Made by a program: the position numbers and the translations under genes
Part shown: in pieces, positions 52,664-62,556 of the stretch
How positions within the stretch are numbered: position 1 is the stretch's first letter
Layout: every line of letters starts with the position of its first letter
DNA from: an uncultured Muribaculaceae bacterium
GTDB taxonomy: Bacteria; Bacteroidota; Bacteroidia; Bacteroidales; Muribaculaceae
Assembly (NCBI GenBank): GCA_910585275.1
Contig: CAJUCW010000004.1
Coordinates: 1 to 64,000 of the forward strand
Length of the DNA: 64,000 nucleotides
Direction of reading: 5' to 3'
Notes under the pieces: model-generated
Database searches by the model: none
The model's input: the letters and a program-made list of their open reading frames with translations, nothing else
Told to the model about the DNA's origin: nothing

Positions 52664-53662
52664 ATGAAAAAAGAGACGACATCAAATCTTAACGAATATT
52701 TCCACGACAAGGACGCTGATGCGATTCCCGAGGTGTCGCGACTTTTCCTTTCAGAAAGTATTGATGCATCCGCAGAGTCTGAACTGGAGGCGCTTTGGAA
52801 TAGTGGTGCCCACGTATCGATGGATGGGGAAGACCTTGACAACGCTTTCGAGAAGGTGGGAGTAAGTATTGGAATGACAGAAAAGAAAACCACTATACAT
52901 AATTGGGTGCGTGTGTTGAGAGATGCCGCTGCAGTATTGTTCATCCCAGTATTGGCTTTGTCACTATATTTTATTGTTGACCGTCAAAAAACGAAAGGCG
53001 AGGATGCGGCAGTATTGTGGCATGACGTGTATGCCAATTATGGAGAGCATCTTGAAGTATTTCTGCCGGATTCAACCAAGGTTGTTTTGAATTCAGGTTC
53101 ACATCTTATTTATCCTGATAGGTTTGACAAGGTAAGACAGGTGTTTGCCGGAGGTGAAACCTATTTCGATGTTGCGAAAGATGTAGATAGGCCTTTCATT
53201 GTGGAGACAAGCGATATGACTGTCCGTGTTCACGGTACAAGTTTCAATATCCGGGCTTATCCGGAAGAAAAAAGCAGCGAGACGATGTTGCTTTCCGGTT
53301 CCATATCGTTGCGCGCCAAATTGGGTTCGTTTGGCGAAGAGATTTCCATGAAGCCCGGGCAGAAGGTCACTATCGGTAAAAACGAGATAATGGTTTCAGA
53401 ATTTGATCTGTCAGATTATAAAGACTGGACAGACTCGGACATGGTGTTTAATAATGAAACTATGGAGGATATAGTGAAGGAGCTCGAGAGAATCTACAAT
53501 GTCAAGATATCTATAAAAGAGCGGACGTTGTCCGAAAGGCGTCTTTTTGTAGCTTATGCACACGGAATGAGTCTTGACGACATGTTGAAAGCTCTTGATG
53601 TTGACGGCAATCTTGAAATAAGGGGAGACAGAAACAATTTCGAAATTAAAAGACGGCATTAA
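52664..53662 (+). CDS. FecR-type anti-sigma factor (DUF4974 C-terminus)
   Basis: The product is 332 aa. The cytoplasmic N-terminal part (about 1-85) should bind the ECF sigma factor; one membrane helix lies near 88-108 (AAAVLFIPVLALSLYFIVD). The periplasmic FecR domain (about 125-225) has VFLPDSTKVVLNSGSHLIYP and GGETYFDVAKDVDRPFIVE, and a DUF4974 domain (about 250-330) starts MVFNNETMEDIVKELERIYN. It relays a signal from the SusC STN domain across the inner membrane. It lies 24 bp before susC. Confidence 0.95.
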   Translation: MKKETTSNLNEYFHDKDADAIPEVSRLFLSESIDASAESELEALWNSGAHVSMDGEDLDNAFEKVGVSIGMTEKKTTIHNWVRVLRDAAAVLFIPVLALSLYFIVDRQKTKGEDAAVLWHDVYANYGEHLEVFLPDSTKVVLNSGSHLIYPDRFDKVRQVFAGGETYFDVAKDVDRPFIVETSDMTVRVHGTSFNIRAYPEEKSSETMLLSGSISLRAKLGSFGEEISMKPGQKVTIGKNEIMVSEFDLSDYKDWTDSDMVFNNETMEDIVKELERIYNVKISIKERTLSERRLFVAYAHGMSLDDMLKALDVDGNLEIRGDRNNFEIKRRH

Positions 53663-53686
53663 CAATCACAATTAAAATACAATAAC

Positions 53687-56600
53687 ATGACTACTCAGTT
53701 AAAGAAAGCAACCGGCATAATAATGTCGGTAGTGGCAGTCTTGTTTCTTTGGGTAACCCCCGTGTTTGCCCAGACAGACGGAGGGCTTGTCACACTCAAT
53801 GCCAATAATGAGACAATCGGGAAGGCATTGGAACAACTAACCAAGAATTACGGCTACACGTTTGTAATCCCGAGTGGAGAAATAGACACGCAGCGTGTGG
53901 TGCGTATCAAAGTCAAAAACAGGAACATCCATGACGTGTTGCGTCAGTTGTTCAAAAATCAGGAAGTGACAATAACTGTGGATGGAAAGACCGTGCGTAT
54001 AACCCGGGCGGATGCTTCCGGCTCCGGCAAAAATGATAAAGGCAAGGGGCGTAAGCGGGTGATTTCAGGAAAAGTCACTGAAAGCGACGGGGAGCCAATG
54101 ATTGGCGTCACCGTACGGTTGAAAGACGGCAAGACCGGCACAACTACAGACTTGGACGGTAATTATTCGATTGAGGTCGAATCGCAGAATCCCACGTTGC
54201 TGTTTTCTTTTGTCGGTTACAGCCCGGTGAGTAAAAATGTTGAAAACGATGACACTGTTAACGTGGTTATGCTTGAAGACATTACTAAACTAAACGAGGT
54301 GGTAGTTATGGGCTACAGCACTCAGAAAAAGAAAGATATTACGGGATCGGTGTCAACCGTAGATGCAAATGAGATTGAGAATTTACCTGTCAATGATTTC
54401 GGAAGCGCATTGGCAGGAAGGGCTCCGGGTGTGCAGGTAATTTCAGCTAATGGAAAACCAAACGAGGGTTTTTCCATGAGAGTCAGGGGAGCGACTTCAA
54501 TTAACGCCGGGAATGAGCCTCTTTATGTAGTTGACGGTGTGCCGACAACCGACACCAAAACAATAAGCCCTTCGGAGATAGAGTCTATCACGGTTCTGAA
54601 AGATGCGTCATCAGCTGCCATATATGGCAATGCGGGAGCGAACGGTGTGGTGTTGATTACTACAAAACAAGGAAAGAAAGGCAAGGCGCAGGTTACGCTT
54701 AACGCTTATGGCGGCTGGTCTTCTCTCACGAAGAAGTATAAGGTGCTTAATGCCGACCAACACCGCCAATTACTGACAGATCTTGGTTATCCGGATTATG
54801 ACAGGAGTGTCTATAATGCCGATATTGACTGGCAGGACGAGATATTCCGAACCGGTAGTATGCAGAATTACCAACTTTCAATTTCAGGAGGCACAGACAA
54901 GACACTTTATTATCTGTCGGGTGGATTTGTCAAGAATGCCGGTATTGTAAAAGGGAACGAGTTCCAGCGTTTGAATTTTAAGCTAAATCTTGATCAGGAG
55001 GTTTTCAAATGGTTTCGCATAGGCTCACATCTCGCCTATAGCAAGATTGACGACGTGGATGTTGGCGACGGCAACTCGGAATCGGTGATACTGAAATCGG
55101 TCACTTGTCCTTCAGTCGTGCCGAAATATAATGAAGACGGATCGTTCCCGACCCTTCCGTTCCTTTCAAGTCTTGAAAACCCTTTGAGCGATATAGAGGC
55201 TGACACTCATAGCTGGATGCAGCATAAGATTCTCGGGAATGTCTATGGCGAAATTTATTTCACTGATTGGCTGAAGTTCAAGGCGAGTGTTGCCGTTGAC
55301 ATGAACTATTCTCGTTATAAGGAGTTTCTTGACCCGTTCAAGTCAAACTACGGACGCAACCAGCAGGGAAGGGCAACCTACAATACTGCCATGAACTATA
55401 AATGGCAGAATGAGGAATTGCTTATGTTTGACAAAACGTTTGGCTACAGCAAGATTGGAGCTATGGCAGGATTCGTATCATCGCATTGGCAGGGTGAAGG
55501 TTCGGGCTCATCGATAAGAGGCTTTTCGGATATAAAGATACCGACCCTTAACGCGGGTACGATTCTTGACAAACCATATGAGACCTACGAGGCAAGCAGC
55601 AATATGTCGTGGCTTGCAAGAGTGACATACGACTATGACTCACGATATCTTGCCACGGTCAATTTCCGTGCGGACGGAAGCTCAAAATTCTCACGCAATA
55701 ACCGTTGGGGCTATTTCCCCTCGTTTTCACTCGGATGGAGAATCTCTTCAGAAAAATTCATGGGGAGCGTGGAATGGATCAACGACCTTAAAATCAGAAT
55801 CGGCTGGGGACAGGTGGGTAATGACCAGGTGGGTTGCTATAGTTCATACGGCATCTATGGACTTGGAGCGAACTATAACATAGATGATATAATTCTCAAC
55901 GGATATTATCAGAGCCAGCTTGGAAATGACAAACTGAAATGGGAACGCACTTCGCAGACGGATATCGGTATAGACTTTTCTGTCTTTAATGGAAGAATCA
56001 ATTTCACATTCGATGCCTACTACAAGAAAACTTCCGATTTGTTGCTCATGGTCAACCTGCCTCAGTCAACAGGATTCGAATCAGAAATGCAGAATGTAGG
56101 AAATGTTGTCAACAAAGGACTTGAATTCCAGGTAACAACGCGTAATCTTACCGGACCCGTCAGCTGGACAACGGATTTTAACCTTTCGTTGAATCGAAAT
56201 AAGGTTACCAATATGGCTGGCAGTCCTGAGATATTCACTGGATGGCTCGACAAGAAAATATCCGGAACGGCATCGATAGTGAAGGAAGGGCACCCTCTTG
56301 GAACGTTCTTCGGATATAAGGCTGCCGGCGTGAATCCCGACAACGGACGTATGATGTATGAGAAAGCCAACGGTATGCTTGTGTTTGAGGAAGACCTGAG
56401 TGCGGATGAGGACAGAATGATAATAGGATGTGCGCAGCCCAAGCTCCTTTACGGTATGAACAATTCTTTGTCGTGGAAAGCTTTTGAACTGTCGTTCTTT
56501 TTCCAGGGCTCTTATGGCAATGATGTGTTCAATGCCACAAGAATGTTTACCGAAGGCATGTTCGATGCGAGAAACCAGTCGGACAGAGTATTAATGAGAT

Positions 56601-56929
56601 GGCAGAATCCCGGCGACTATACCACAGTGCCTAAGGCGGAGAAAGACAAGTACTCTCCGATTTCTTCAAGATTTATTGAGGATGGTTCATACCTTAAACT
56701 CAAGAATGTGAAATTCTCATATACGTTGCCGTCAGCAATTACGCGCAAGGCGCTAATGGAGCGTGTGACATTCTATTTTTCTGCCGACAATTTACTGACG
56801 TGGACCAAATACAAGGGTTATGACCCGGAAGTGAATATCGGAGGAGGCTCAAGCACCGTGATGGGTATTGACCAGGGTTCTTATCCCCACAGCAGAACAT
56901 ATACGTTCGGCGCCACAGTGGTGTTTTGA
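53687..56929 (+). CDS. SusC/RagA-type TonB-linked outer-membrane transporter with STN domain
   Basis: The product is 1080 aa. After the signal peptide comes an STN signalling domain (about 35-105: LNANNETIGKALEQLTKNYG, then RNIHDVLRQLFKNQEV), a carboxypeptidase-regulatory-like domain (about 120-200: ISGKVTESDGEPMIGVTVRL), a plug domain (about 210-320: LAGRAPGVQVIS, PLYVVDGVP, TVLKDASSAAIYGNAGANGV) and a 22-strand barrel ending in YTFGATVVF. It imports oligosaccharides using TonB energy, with the SusD-type lipoprotein as lid. The STN domain marks it as the sensor for the FecR/ECF pair upstream. Confidence 0.97.
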   Translation: MTTQLKKATGIIMSVVAVLFLWVTPVFAQTDGGLVTLNANNETIGKALEQLTKNYGYTFVIPSGEIDTQRVVRIKVKNRNIHDVLRQLFKNQEVTITVDGKTVRITRADASGSGKNDKGKGRKRVISGKVTESDGEPMIGVTVRLKDGKTGTTTDLDGNYSIEVESQNPTLLFSFVGYSPVSKNVENDDTVNVVMLEDITKLNEVVVMGYSTQKKKDITGSVSTVDANEIENLPVNDFGSALAGRAPGVQVISANGKPNEGFSMRVRGATSINAGNEPLYVVDGVPTTDTKTISPSEIESITVLKDASSAAIYGNAGANGVVLITTKQGKKGKAQVTLNAYGGWSSLTKKYKVLNADQHRQLLTDLGYPDYDRSVYNADIDWQDEIFRTGSMQNYQLSISGGTDKTLYYLSGGFVKNAGIVKGNEFQRLNFKLNLDQEVFKWFRIGSHLAYSKIDDVDVGDGNSESVILKSVTCPSVVPKYNEDGSFPTLPFLSSLENPLSDIEADTHSWMQHKILGNVYGEIYFTDWLKFKASVAVDMNYSRYKEFLDPFKSNYGRNQQGRATYNTAMNYKWQNEELLMFDKTFGYSKIGAMAGFVSSHWQGEGSGSSIRGFSDIKIPTLNAGTILDKPYETYEASSNMSWLARVTYDYDSRYLATVNFRADGSSKFSRNNRWGYFPSFSLGWRISSEKFMGSVEWINDLKIRIGWGQVGNDQVGCYSSYGIYGLGANYNIDDIILNGYYQSQLGNDKLKWERTSQTDIGIDFSVFNGRINFTFDAYYKKTSDLLLMVNLPQSTGFESEMQNVGNVVNKGLEFQVTTRNLTGPVSWTTDFNLSLNRNKVTNMAGSPEIFTGWLDKKISGTASIVKEGHPLGTFFGYKAAGVNPDNGRMMYEKANGMLVFEEDLSADEDRMIIGCAQPKLLYGMNNSLSWKAFELSFFFQGSYGNDVFNATRMFTEGMFDARNQSDRVLMRWQNPGDYTTVPKAEKDKYSPISSRFIEDGSYLKLKNVKFSYTLPSAITRKALMERVTFYFSADNLLTWTKYKGYDPEVNIGGGSSTVMGIDQGSYPHSRTYTFGATVVF

Positions 56930-56983
56930 AATGAACCGCGACTTATTGGATTTTAAATTACAAAACAATCTATAACCGGAAAA

Positions 56984-58534
56984 ATGAAAGCAATTTATAA
57001 GATAATTATGGGCATGTGGTTTGTCGGCTCCTTTATGGTGTCGTGCAGCGATTTTCTTGACGAGGTGCCCAAAAACGACCTGACAGAGGCAAACGCCTTT
57101 ACAACATACAGGGATGCCGAAGCTCTCATCAACGCATGTTATGACGGCATACAGCAGAGCCATGACGAGTATTACACATGGTATAACACGATCTTGTCTG
57201 ACTGCTATGCCGATAATGCATACGCCGGAGGCGATGATGTGGATATCATCAATGTGGGACTCAACAATGTAACGCCCCGCAATGCTGTGGTTATGAAAGC
57301 TTGGAAGCAGCTTTATGGAGGAATCCTTCGAGCCAACGTGGCTCTCCGCAATATTCCGAATATTGACGACGGAAAACTTGAAGAAGAGGCGTTGCCCGGG
57401 GTTTCCGTGCGCGAGGAGATGCTTGCCGAGGCACGTGCCCTCCGTGCGTTACACTATTTCAATCTTGTCCGTTCGTTCGGAGAAGTGCCTCTTGTCACCA
57501 CTACCGGGTCGCTGGCTCCTGAAGATGTGCAGCTTCCGCGTTGCAAGACAGTAGATGAGGTTTATGCCCTCATAAGGGAAGACCTTGATTATGCAGTGGA
57601 AAGGCTCCCGGAACGCAGGAACACCGAGGCCGCTACACGAGGACTCGCAAGCAAAGGAATGTGCAATGCTTTGTATGCCAGGCTTTATGCGATTATGGGT
57701 GCGCCCCATGAAGTTGATTGGAAGATGGTGAAACATTATTGCGATGCCGTGATTGAATCGCCTGTCTATGGACTCGTTGACCGGTATGAATTCCTTTTCG
57801 ACGACAGCCACCGCAACAATGTGGAGACTATTCTCGCCGTGCAGTATAAGGTGAATTCAACGGAGTCTAATTATGTTCCTTTGCTCCTGCTTCCTCCTTC
57901 CATGACAAATGAAACATGGCGTAAGTATCTGATACCTTCGCAGGATCTCCTTAAAGCATATGAGGATGCAGGCGATGAAGTGCGTAAGGCATCTACCGTG
58001 GTGTGGGAAGATATCAACAATCTTTGGTTTGACGAATATTATGCAGTAAACAACAATGGAAAATGGGAAACGCGTGAAATTCCGTTCGCCTTTAAGATGA
58101 GAGGAATCAACCGTGTCGGATGGGATTGTGGAGATTTGATCTATATGATGCGCCTTGCCGATTTCGTCTTGTTGCGTGCGGAGGCGGTAAATGAACTTGA
58201 GGGGGCCGCCGCGGCATGTGCCGACCCGTTGCTCCAGAAGATTCGCGAACGTGCCGGTTTGGTGCCGTTCAATACTGAATCGAAGGAAGAAATGAGAGAA
58301 TTGCTTCTTAAAGAACGCCGTCTGGAACTCGCCTACGAGGGTGAGAGATTCTTTGATCTTAAACGCCATGGGAAAGCCGTGTCAGTGCTTGGAGAGAAAT
58401 CTTGGTCGGCAGTGGTGAATGGAACAAGGCAGAATGTCAGCGGACATTTTTCCGACTATCAGTTGTTGTTCCCTATCCCGCAGGACGAACGCGATAGGAA
58501 TCCCAATCTCGGACAGAATCCGGGATATAATTAA
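56984..58534 (+). CDS. SusD/RagB-type glycan-binding lipoprotein
   Basis: The product is 516 aa, a lipoprotein with lipobox Cys C21 (GSFMVSCSDFLDEVPKNDLT). The TPR-rich SusD fold shows MLAEARALRALHYFNLVRSF, KGMCNALYARLYAIMGAP and the C-terminal ELLLKERRLELAYEGERFFD, with the final FPIPQDERDRNPNLGQNPGY. It forms the extracellular lid of the SusC transporter. It lies 55 bp after susC in one operon. Confidence 0.97.
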   Translation: MKAIYKIIMGMWFVGSFMVSCSDFLDEVPKNDLTEANAFTTYRDAEALINACYDGIQQSHDEYYTWYNTILSDCYADNAYAGGDDVDIINVGLNNVTPRNAVVMKAWKQLYGGILRANVALRNIPNIDDGKLEEEALPGVSVREEMLAEARALRALHYFNLVRSFGEVPLVTTTGSLAPEDVQLPRCKTVDEVYALIREDLDYAVERLPERRNTEAATRGLASKGMCNALYARLYAIMGAPHEVDWKMVKHYCDAVIESPVYGLVDRYEFLFDDSHRNNVETILAVQYKVNSTESNYVPLLLLPPSMTNETWRKYLIPSQDLLKAYEDAGDEVRKASTVVWEDINNLWFDEYYAVNNNGKWETREIPFAFKMRGINRVGWDCGDLIYMMRLADFVLLRAEAVNELEGAAAACADPLLQKIRERAGLVPFNTESKEEMRELLLKERRLELAYEGERFFDLKRHGKAVSVLGEKSWSAVVNGTRQNVSGHFSDYQLLFPIPQDERDRNPNLGQNPGYN

Positions 58535-58561
58535 TTACATCATAAAATACGATACTCGGAT

Positions 58562-59968
58562 ATGAAAAACTATAATAGATTGATAATCCTGTCCTTTGCG
58601 GCATGTATGGCAATATCTTCATGTCAGAATAAGGACGACATGATATTTGATTACGATGCGTCGGCCCCTGTTATTTCGAAGGCGGTGGTTGATGTTGATG
58701 CCGTGCGCTATGGAGAGTCGGTTGAATATACGGTAGCCGCTAAGGATGCCAATGCGTTGTCTCACCTAAGAATTGAGATGACAGTGAATGGAGAGACTGT
58801 TTACTCCAAAACAGTGGCAGCCGACCGCAGGCAGGAGATGGAGGTGTCGGAATCGATAGGTATTCCGTTTGGCTCCAATTGTCTTGACTGCACTGCATCG
58901 TTAGAGGTCGTTGCAATGAATTCTAACGCGAAAGTTACAGGACAAGTTGTAGAAATCAGCGTGGCACGTCCGGATTTTCAGAAGATTTATCTTGTGGCAG
59001 ACGGAGTGGAGACAGAGCTTGTCAACGCCGAAGACCCGCTTAACCCTTATCTGTTCAAAGGTTCTGTGGATATTGCCAACGGCACTGAGGCGTTTCTGTT
59101 CAGCGAGCCTGGACAGAAGGGATACGCTTGGGGATTCGACGAGGGGACAAACACTTGTAGCCTTGATTCGAAAGAACCTGTGAAACTTGAGGATTCCCTC
59201 TCAGAAGACGGCAAGGTGCACGAAGTGACGTTTGATGCTTTGACTTTCGAGATTCTTCCTTTGAAGAGGGAGATGTCGGTAAACGATGTCGCATTTATGA
59301 AATACCGAAGGAATCCGTCGGATGAAGGATTTGTGAACAATGCGCTTTGTGCTAAAAATGTGGCACTTGCAGAAGGGGAGGAGGTGCGTCTGTCACTTAT
59401 CGACCTTGAGAGTGTGAAATTCGACCCCGATTATTTTACAGAGGCCGACGGCAAGCTCATCTACAACGGTAAAACAGGAACCGTAAACCTTTATATGAAT
59501 ACCCTTTTCGGTTTTGTGTTTGTAGAGTCGGATGAGAATCCAATACAGACAGGACTGTCTTACCCCGACATCCTTCTTTGCAATGGTTGGGGAATAGGGC
59601 GTCCGGAGCTTTGGAGTTATCAGCCCGACTGGAATTTCAACAACGCTTTGATTCTTCGGAAAATTGCCGAATCGGATGATGAAACGGTCTATTCCCAGAC
59701 TGCGGTCGTTAGCAAATGGGCTAATTTCAAATTCTATTCGTCGCGCGACTGGGGAGGAGAATTCCCATGTCCGGAAATTGTATTTGATACAGCAGACTTC
59801 GTGGCACACGAGGAGAGTGGCAAACCGGGAAATTATAATATTTATACCGCTCTTGAAGATGATACGGAATGGAAATCCGCGGTAATAAAGATTGTTTTCA
59901 GGATATCGAAAGCAGGCAGTTCTTATAAGATGCAAAGTGAAATTTTGGCAACAAGCAATCAGGATTAA
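58562..59968 (+). CDS. SusE/SusF-like surface glycan-binding lipoprotein
   Basis: The product is 468 aa with lipobox Cys C21 (FAACMAISSCQNKDDMI). It carries Ig-like N-terminal strands (VDAVRYGESVEYTVAAKDAN), then SusE/F-type modules: QKIYLVADGVETELV, GYAWGFDEGTNTCSLDSKE and PDILLCNGWGIGRPELWSYQ, with aromatic residues suited to sugar stacking. It is placed between susD and the mannosidase gene, where surface glycan-binding proteins of PULs are usually encoded. The precise ligand is unknown. Confidence 0.82.
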   Translation: MKNYNRLIILSFAACMAISSCQNKDDMIFDYDASAPVISKAVVDVDAVRYGESVEYTVAAKDANALSHLRIEMTVNGETVYSKTVAADRRQEMEVSESIGIPFGSNCLDCTASLEVVAMNSNAKVTGQVVEISVARPDFQKIYLVADGVETELVNAEDPLNPYLFKGSVDIANGTEAFLFSEPGQKGYAWGFDEGTNTCSLDSKEPVKLEDSLSEDGKVHEVTFDALTFEILPLKREMSVNDVAFMKYRRNPSDEGFVNNALCAKNVALAEGEEVRLSLIDLESVKFDPDYFTEADGKLIYNGKTGTVNLYMNTLFGFVFVESDENPIQTGLSYPDILLCNGWGIGRPELWSYQPDWNFNNALILRKIAESDDETVYSQTAVVSKWANFKFYSSRDWGGEFPCPEIVFDTADFVAHEESGKPGNYNIYTALEDDTEWKSAVIKIVFRISKAGSSYKMQSEILATSNQD

Positions 59969-59978
59969 TTAATTCACC

Positions 59979-62549
59979 ATGAAACAGACAGTAATCAGTG
60001 TCGTGTCGTCGCTCCTTATGGGAGCGACGGCCCTCTCTCCTTCATCTTTTGCCACACGGATAGACCTCAATGGCGGGTGGCAGTTCAAGCAGTCGAAGGC
60101 CTCGGAATGGCATCCCGCCAATGTGCCGGGTGCAGTACATACCGATCTTATGGCTCTCGAAAAAATCAGCGATCCATTTTTCGGAGTCAATGAAAAAGAC
60201 CTGCAATGGGTTGGGGAGAAGGACTGGGAATATATCAATACATTCAATATTACTACCGATGTGTTGTCATCACCGGGTATAGACCTTGTGTTTGAGGGGC
60301 TCGATACATACGCGGAGGTATATATAAATGACGTCAAGGCGTTGGATGCCGACAATATGTTCCGGACGTGGCGCATTAATGCACGTCCTTATCTCAAGGA
60401 AGGCGACAATGTGATAAGGATATGTTTCCGTTCGGTTTTCAAGGAGGATATGCCTAAATATCTTGATGCCCCGTTCAAACTCCAGGCGTGGCCTAACAAT
60501 GACCAGTCAGACATTCCTTTGAGCCTTTATGCCCGCAAGGCAGGATATAATTACGGATGGGACTGGGGCCCAAGATTGATAACCACAGGAATATGGCGTC
60601 CTGTATATTTTGAGTTATGGGACAGAATCCGGATAGACGGCACCCATGTGGCCACGAGATCATTGGGCAAAAGTCATGCTTCTATGGAGGCAATCTGCGA
60701 TGTTTTCAGCGATTCGGATGGCAGGGCAAGTGTGACGGTGGCTTTCGATGGCGGCAAGGAAACGAAAGATGTGACACTCAAGAAGGGAAATAACCGTGTA
60801 AAGGTTCCTTTCAAAGTTAAGAATCCGAAACTATGGTGGACGAACGGACTTGGCGACCATCCTTTATATGACTTCGACATCTCAGTCAGGACAGACGGCA
60901 AGGAAGTGCTTGGCCGGGTTACAACCGGAATACGTACTGTTGAGGTTGTCAGAGATAGGGATAAATATGGCACGTCGATGAAGATTCGTCTTAATGGTAA
61001 GGATGTGTTCATGAAGGGGGCGGATTGGATTCCGATGGATAATTTCCCTAACCGTGTGACGGAAGCCCGTTATGAGCAGATGCTCGGTTCGGCAGCAGAT
61101 GCCAATATGAATATGATTCGCATTTGGGGCGGAGGCATCTATGAGCCCGACATTTTTTATGATATTTGTGACCGGAAAGGGATTTTACTTTGGCACGACA
61201 TGATGTTTGCTTGTGGGATGTTCCCGGCCGACGACCACTATTTGAATTCAGTGGCGGAAGAGGTGAAAGACAATGTGAAGCGGCTTCGCAATCATCCTTC
61301 TATTGCCTTGTGGTGTGGCAACAACGAGAACGAGATTTCTTATTTCGAATGGGGATGGCGCGGCAAATATACTCCTGAACAAGACCGGATTTATCAGTCG
61401 AATCTAAAAAAGCTTTTTTATGAAGTAATTCCGGAGGCGATAAAAGATTACGACGACACCCGTTATTATCACCCTACTTCGCCTGTGACTGGTTACAATG
61501 GAATAGGATATGGCGAGGGTGACGCCCATTTCTGGTGGGTGTGGAAAGGCGGTTGGATTGAAGAATATCTTAAACCTGAAAACATTGCCAGGTTTATGAG
61601 TGAATATGGTTTTCAATCGTATCCTGAAATGAAAACGATAGAGTCATTTACAAGGGAGGAAGACCGCCATATAGATTCTGAGGTGATGCTTTCGCATCAG
61701 CGGGCCCGTCATGACCAGACGCGCGACCCCAATTTCGGAAACAATATGATGCGCATGTATATGGAAAAATACTTCAGTGTGCCGGAAAGCCTTGATGATT
61801 TTGTCTATATAAGCCAGATTATGCAGGCGGAGGCGGTGAAGATGGCTATTGAAAGCCACCGTAGGTCTAAACCTTATTGCATGGGTACGCTCTATTGGCA
61901 GATTGACGACTGCTGGCCAGTGGCCTCGTGGAGCTCGATTGATTATTACGGTCGTTGGAAGGCTCTCCACTACACTGCGAGGGATGCATACAGGGATGTG
62001 ATTGTGTCGCCTTATGAAAGAGAAGGAAAGGTGGCGTTTAAGGTTGTGTCTGACCGTATGGACCCTGTATCGGGTGAGCTTCTTGTTACAACCATGACGC
62101 TTGACGGTGGAAATGTCTATTCCCGGAGGGTTTCGTTTTCGGTTGGAGCCAACGGATGTGACGATGTGGCTGTGGTCGAGGAAAAAGAATTGTATGGCAA
62201 CAAGAATCCTGAAGAGGTATTCACATTTGTTTCGATATTGCAGAATGGGAAAGAAATTTCGTCTAATATCTGGTATCCTGTATATTCCAACCGTTATTCT
62301 TATCTTGAGGCAAATCCCGAAATCAAGGTGATGCCGGGAGGGAATGAAGTTATATTGGTTGCTTCTTCTCCGGTTCTTGTCAGAGGGCTATATTTCTATC
62401 TTGACGGAGATGGCGATGATGCGTTTTTCTCTGACAATTATGTCACTCTTGTGCCCGGAAAGGAGCATATCATGCGGGTAAAGACTTCCCTTTCCCCGGA
62501 TATATTAAAAAAGAGATTACGTTTCAAAACATTAAACAATCTCAAATAA
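59979..62549 (+). CDS. GH2 beta-mannosidase
   Basis: The product is 856 aa with a signal peptide (MKQTVISVVSSLLMGATALS). GH2 layout: N-terminal sugar-binding jelly roll (RIDLNGGWQFKQSKASEWHP, VPGAVHTDLMAL), Ig-like domain, TIM barrel (MIRIWGGGIYEPDIFYDICD). The acid/base is probably E450 in LWCGNNENEISYFEWG and the nucleophile E542 in FMSEYGFQSYPE; YWQIDDCWPVASWSSIDYYG is typical of family GH2 mannosidases. It removes terminal beta-mannose, for example from the Man-beta-1,4-GlcNAc core of N-glycans or from mannooligosaccharides. It is 10 bp after the SusE/F-like gene, so in the same operon. Confidence 0.95.
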   Translation: MKQTVISVVSSLLMGATALSPSSFATRIDLNGGWQFKQSKASEWHPANVPGAVHTDLMALEKISDPFFGVNEKDLQWVGEKDWEYINTFNITTDVLSSPGIDLVFEGLDTYAEVYINDVKALDADNMFRTWRINARPYLKEGDNVIRICFRSVFKEDMPKYLDAPFKLQAWPNNDQSDIPLSLYARKAGYNYGWDWGPRLITTGIWRPVYFELWDRIRIDGTHVATRSLGKSHASMEAICDVFSDSDGRASVTVAFDGGKETKDVTLKKGNNRVKVPFKVKNPKLWWTNGLGDHPLYDFDISVRTDGKEVLGRVTTGIRTVEVVRDRDKYGTSMKIRLNGKDVFMKGADWIPMDNFPNRVTEARYEQMLGSAADANMNMIRIWGGGIYEPDIFYDICDRKGILLWHDMMFACGMFPADDHYLNSVAEEVKDNVKRLRNHPSIALWCGNNENEISYFEWGWRGKYTPEQDRIYQSNLKKLFYEVIPEAIKDYDDTRYYHPTSPVTGYNGIGYGEGDAHFWWVWKGGWIEEYLKPENIARFMSEYGFQSYPEMKTIESFTREEDRHIDSEVMLSHQRARHDQTRDPNFGNNMMRMYMEKYFSVPESLDDFVYISQIMQAEAVKMAIESHRRSKPYCMGTLYWQIDDCWPVASWSSIDYYGRWKALHYTARDAYRDVIVSPYEREGKVAFKVVSDRMDPVSGELLVTTMTLDGGNVYSRRVSFSVGANGCDDVAVVEEKELYGNKNPEEVFTFVSILQNGKEISSNIWYPVYSNRYSYLEANPEIKVMPGGNEVILVASSPVLVRGLYFYLDGDGDDAFFSDNYVTLVPGKEHIMRVKTSLSPDILKKRLRFKTLNNLK

Positions 62550-62556
62550 CACCCCG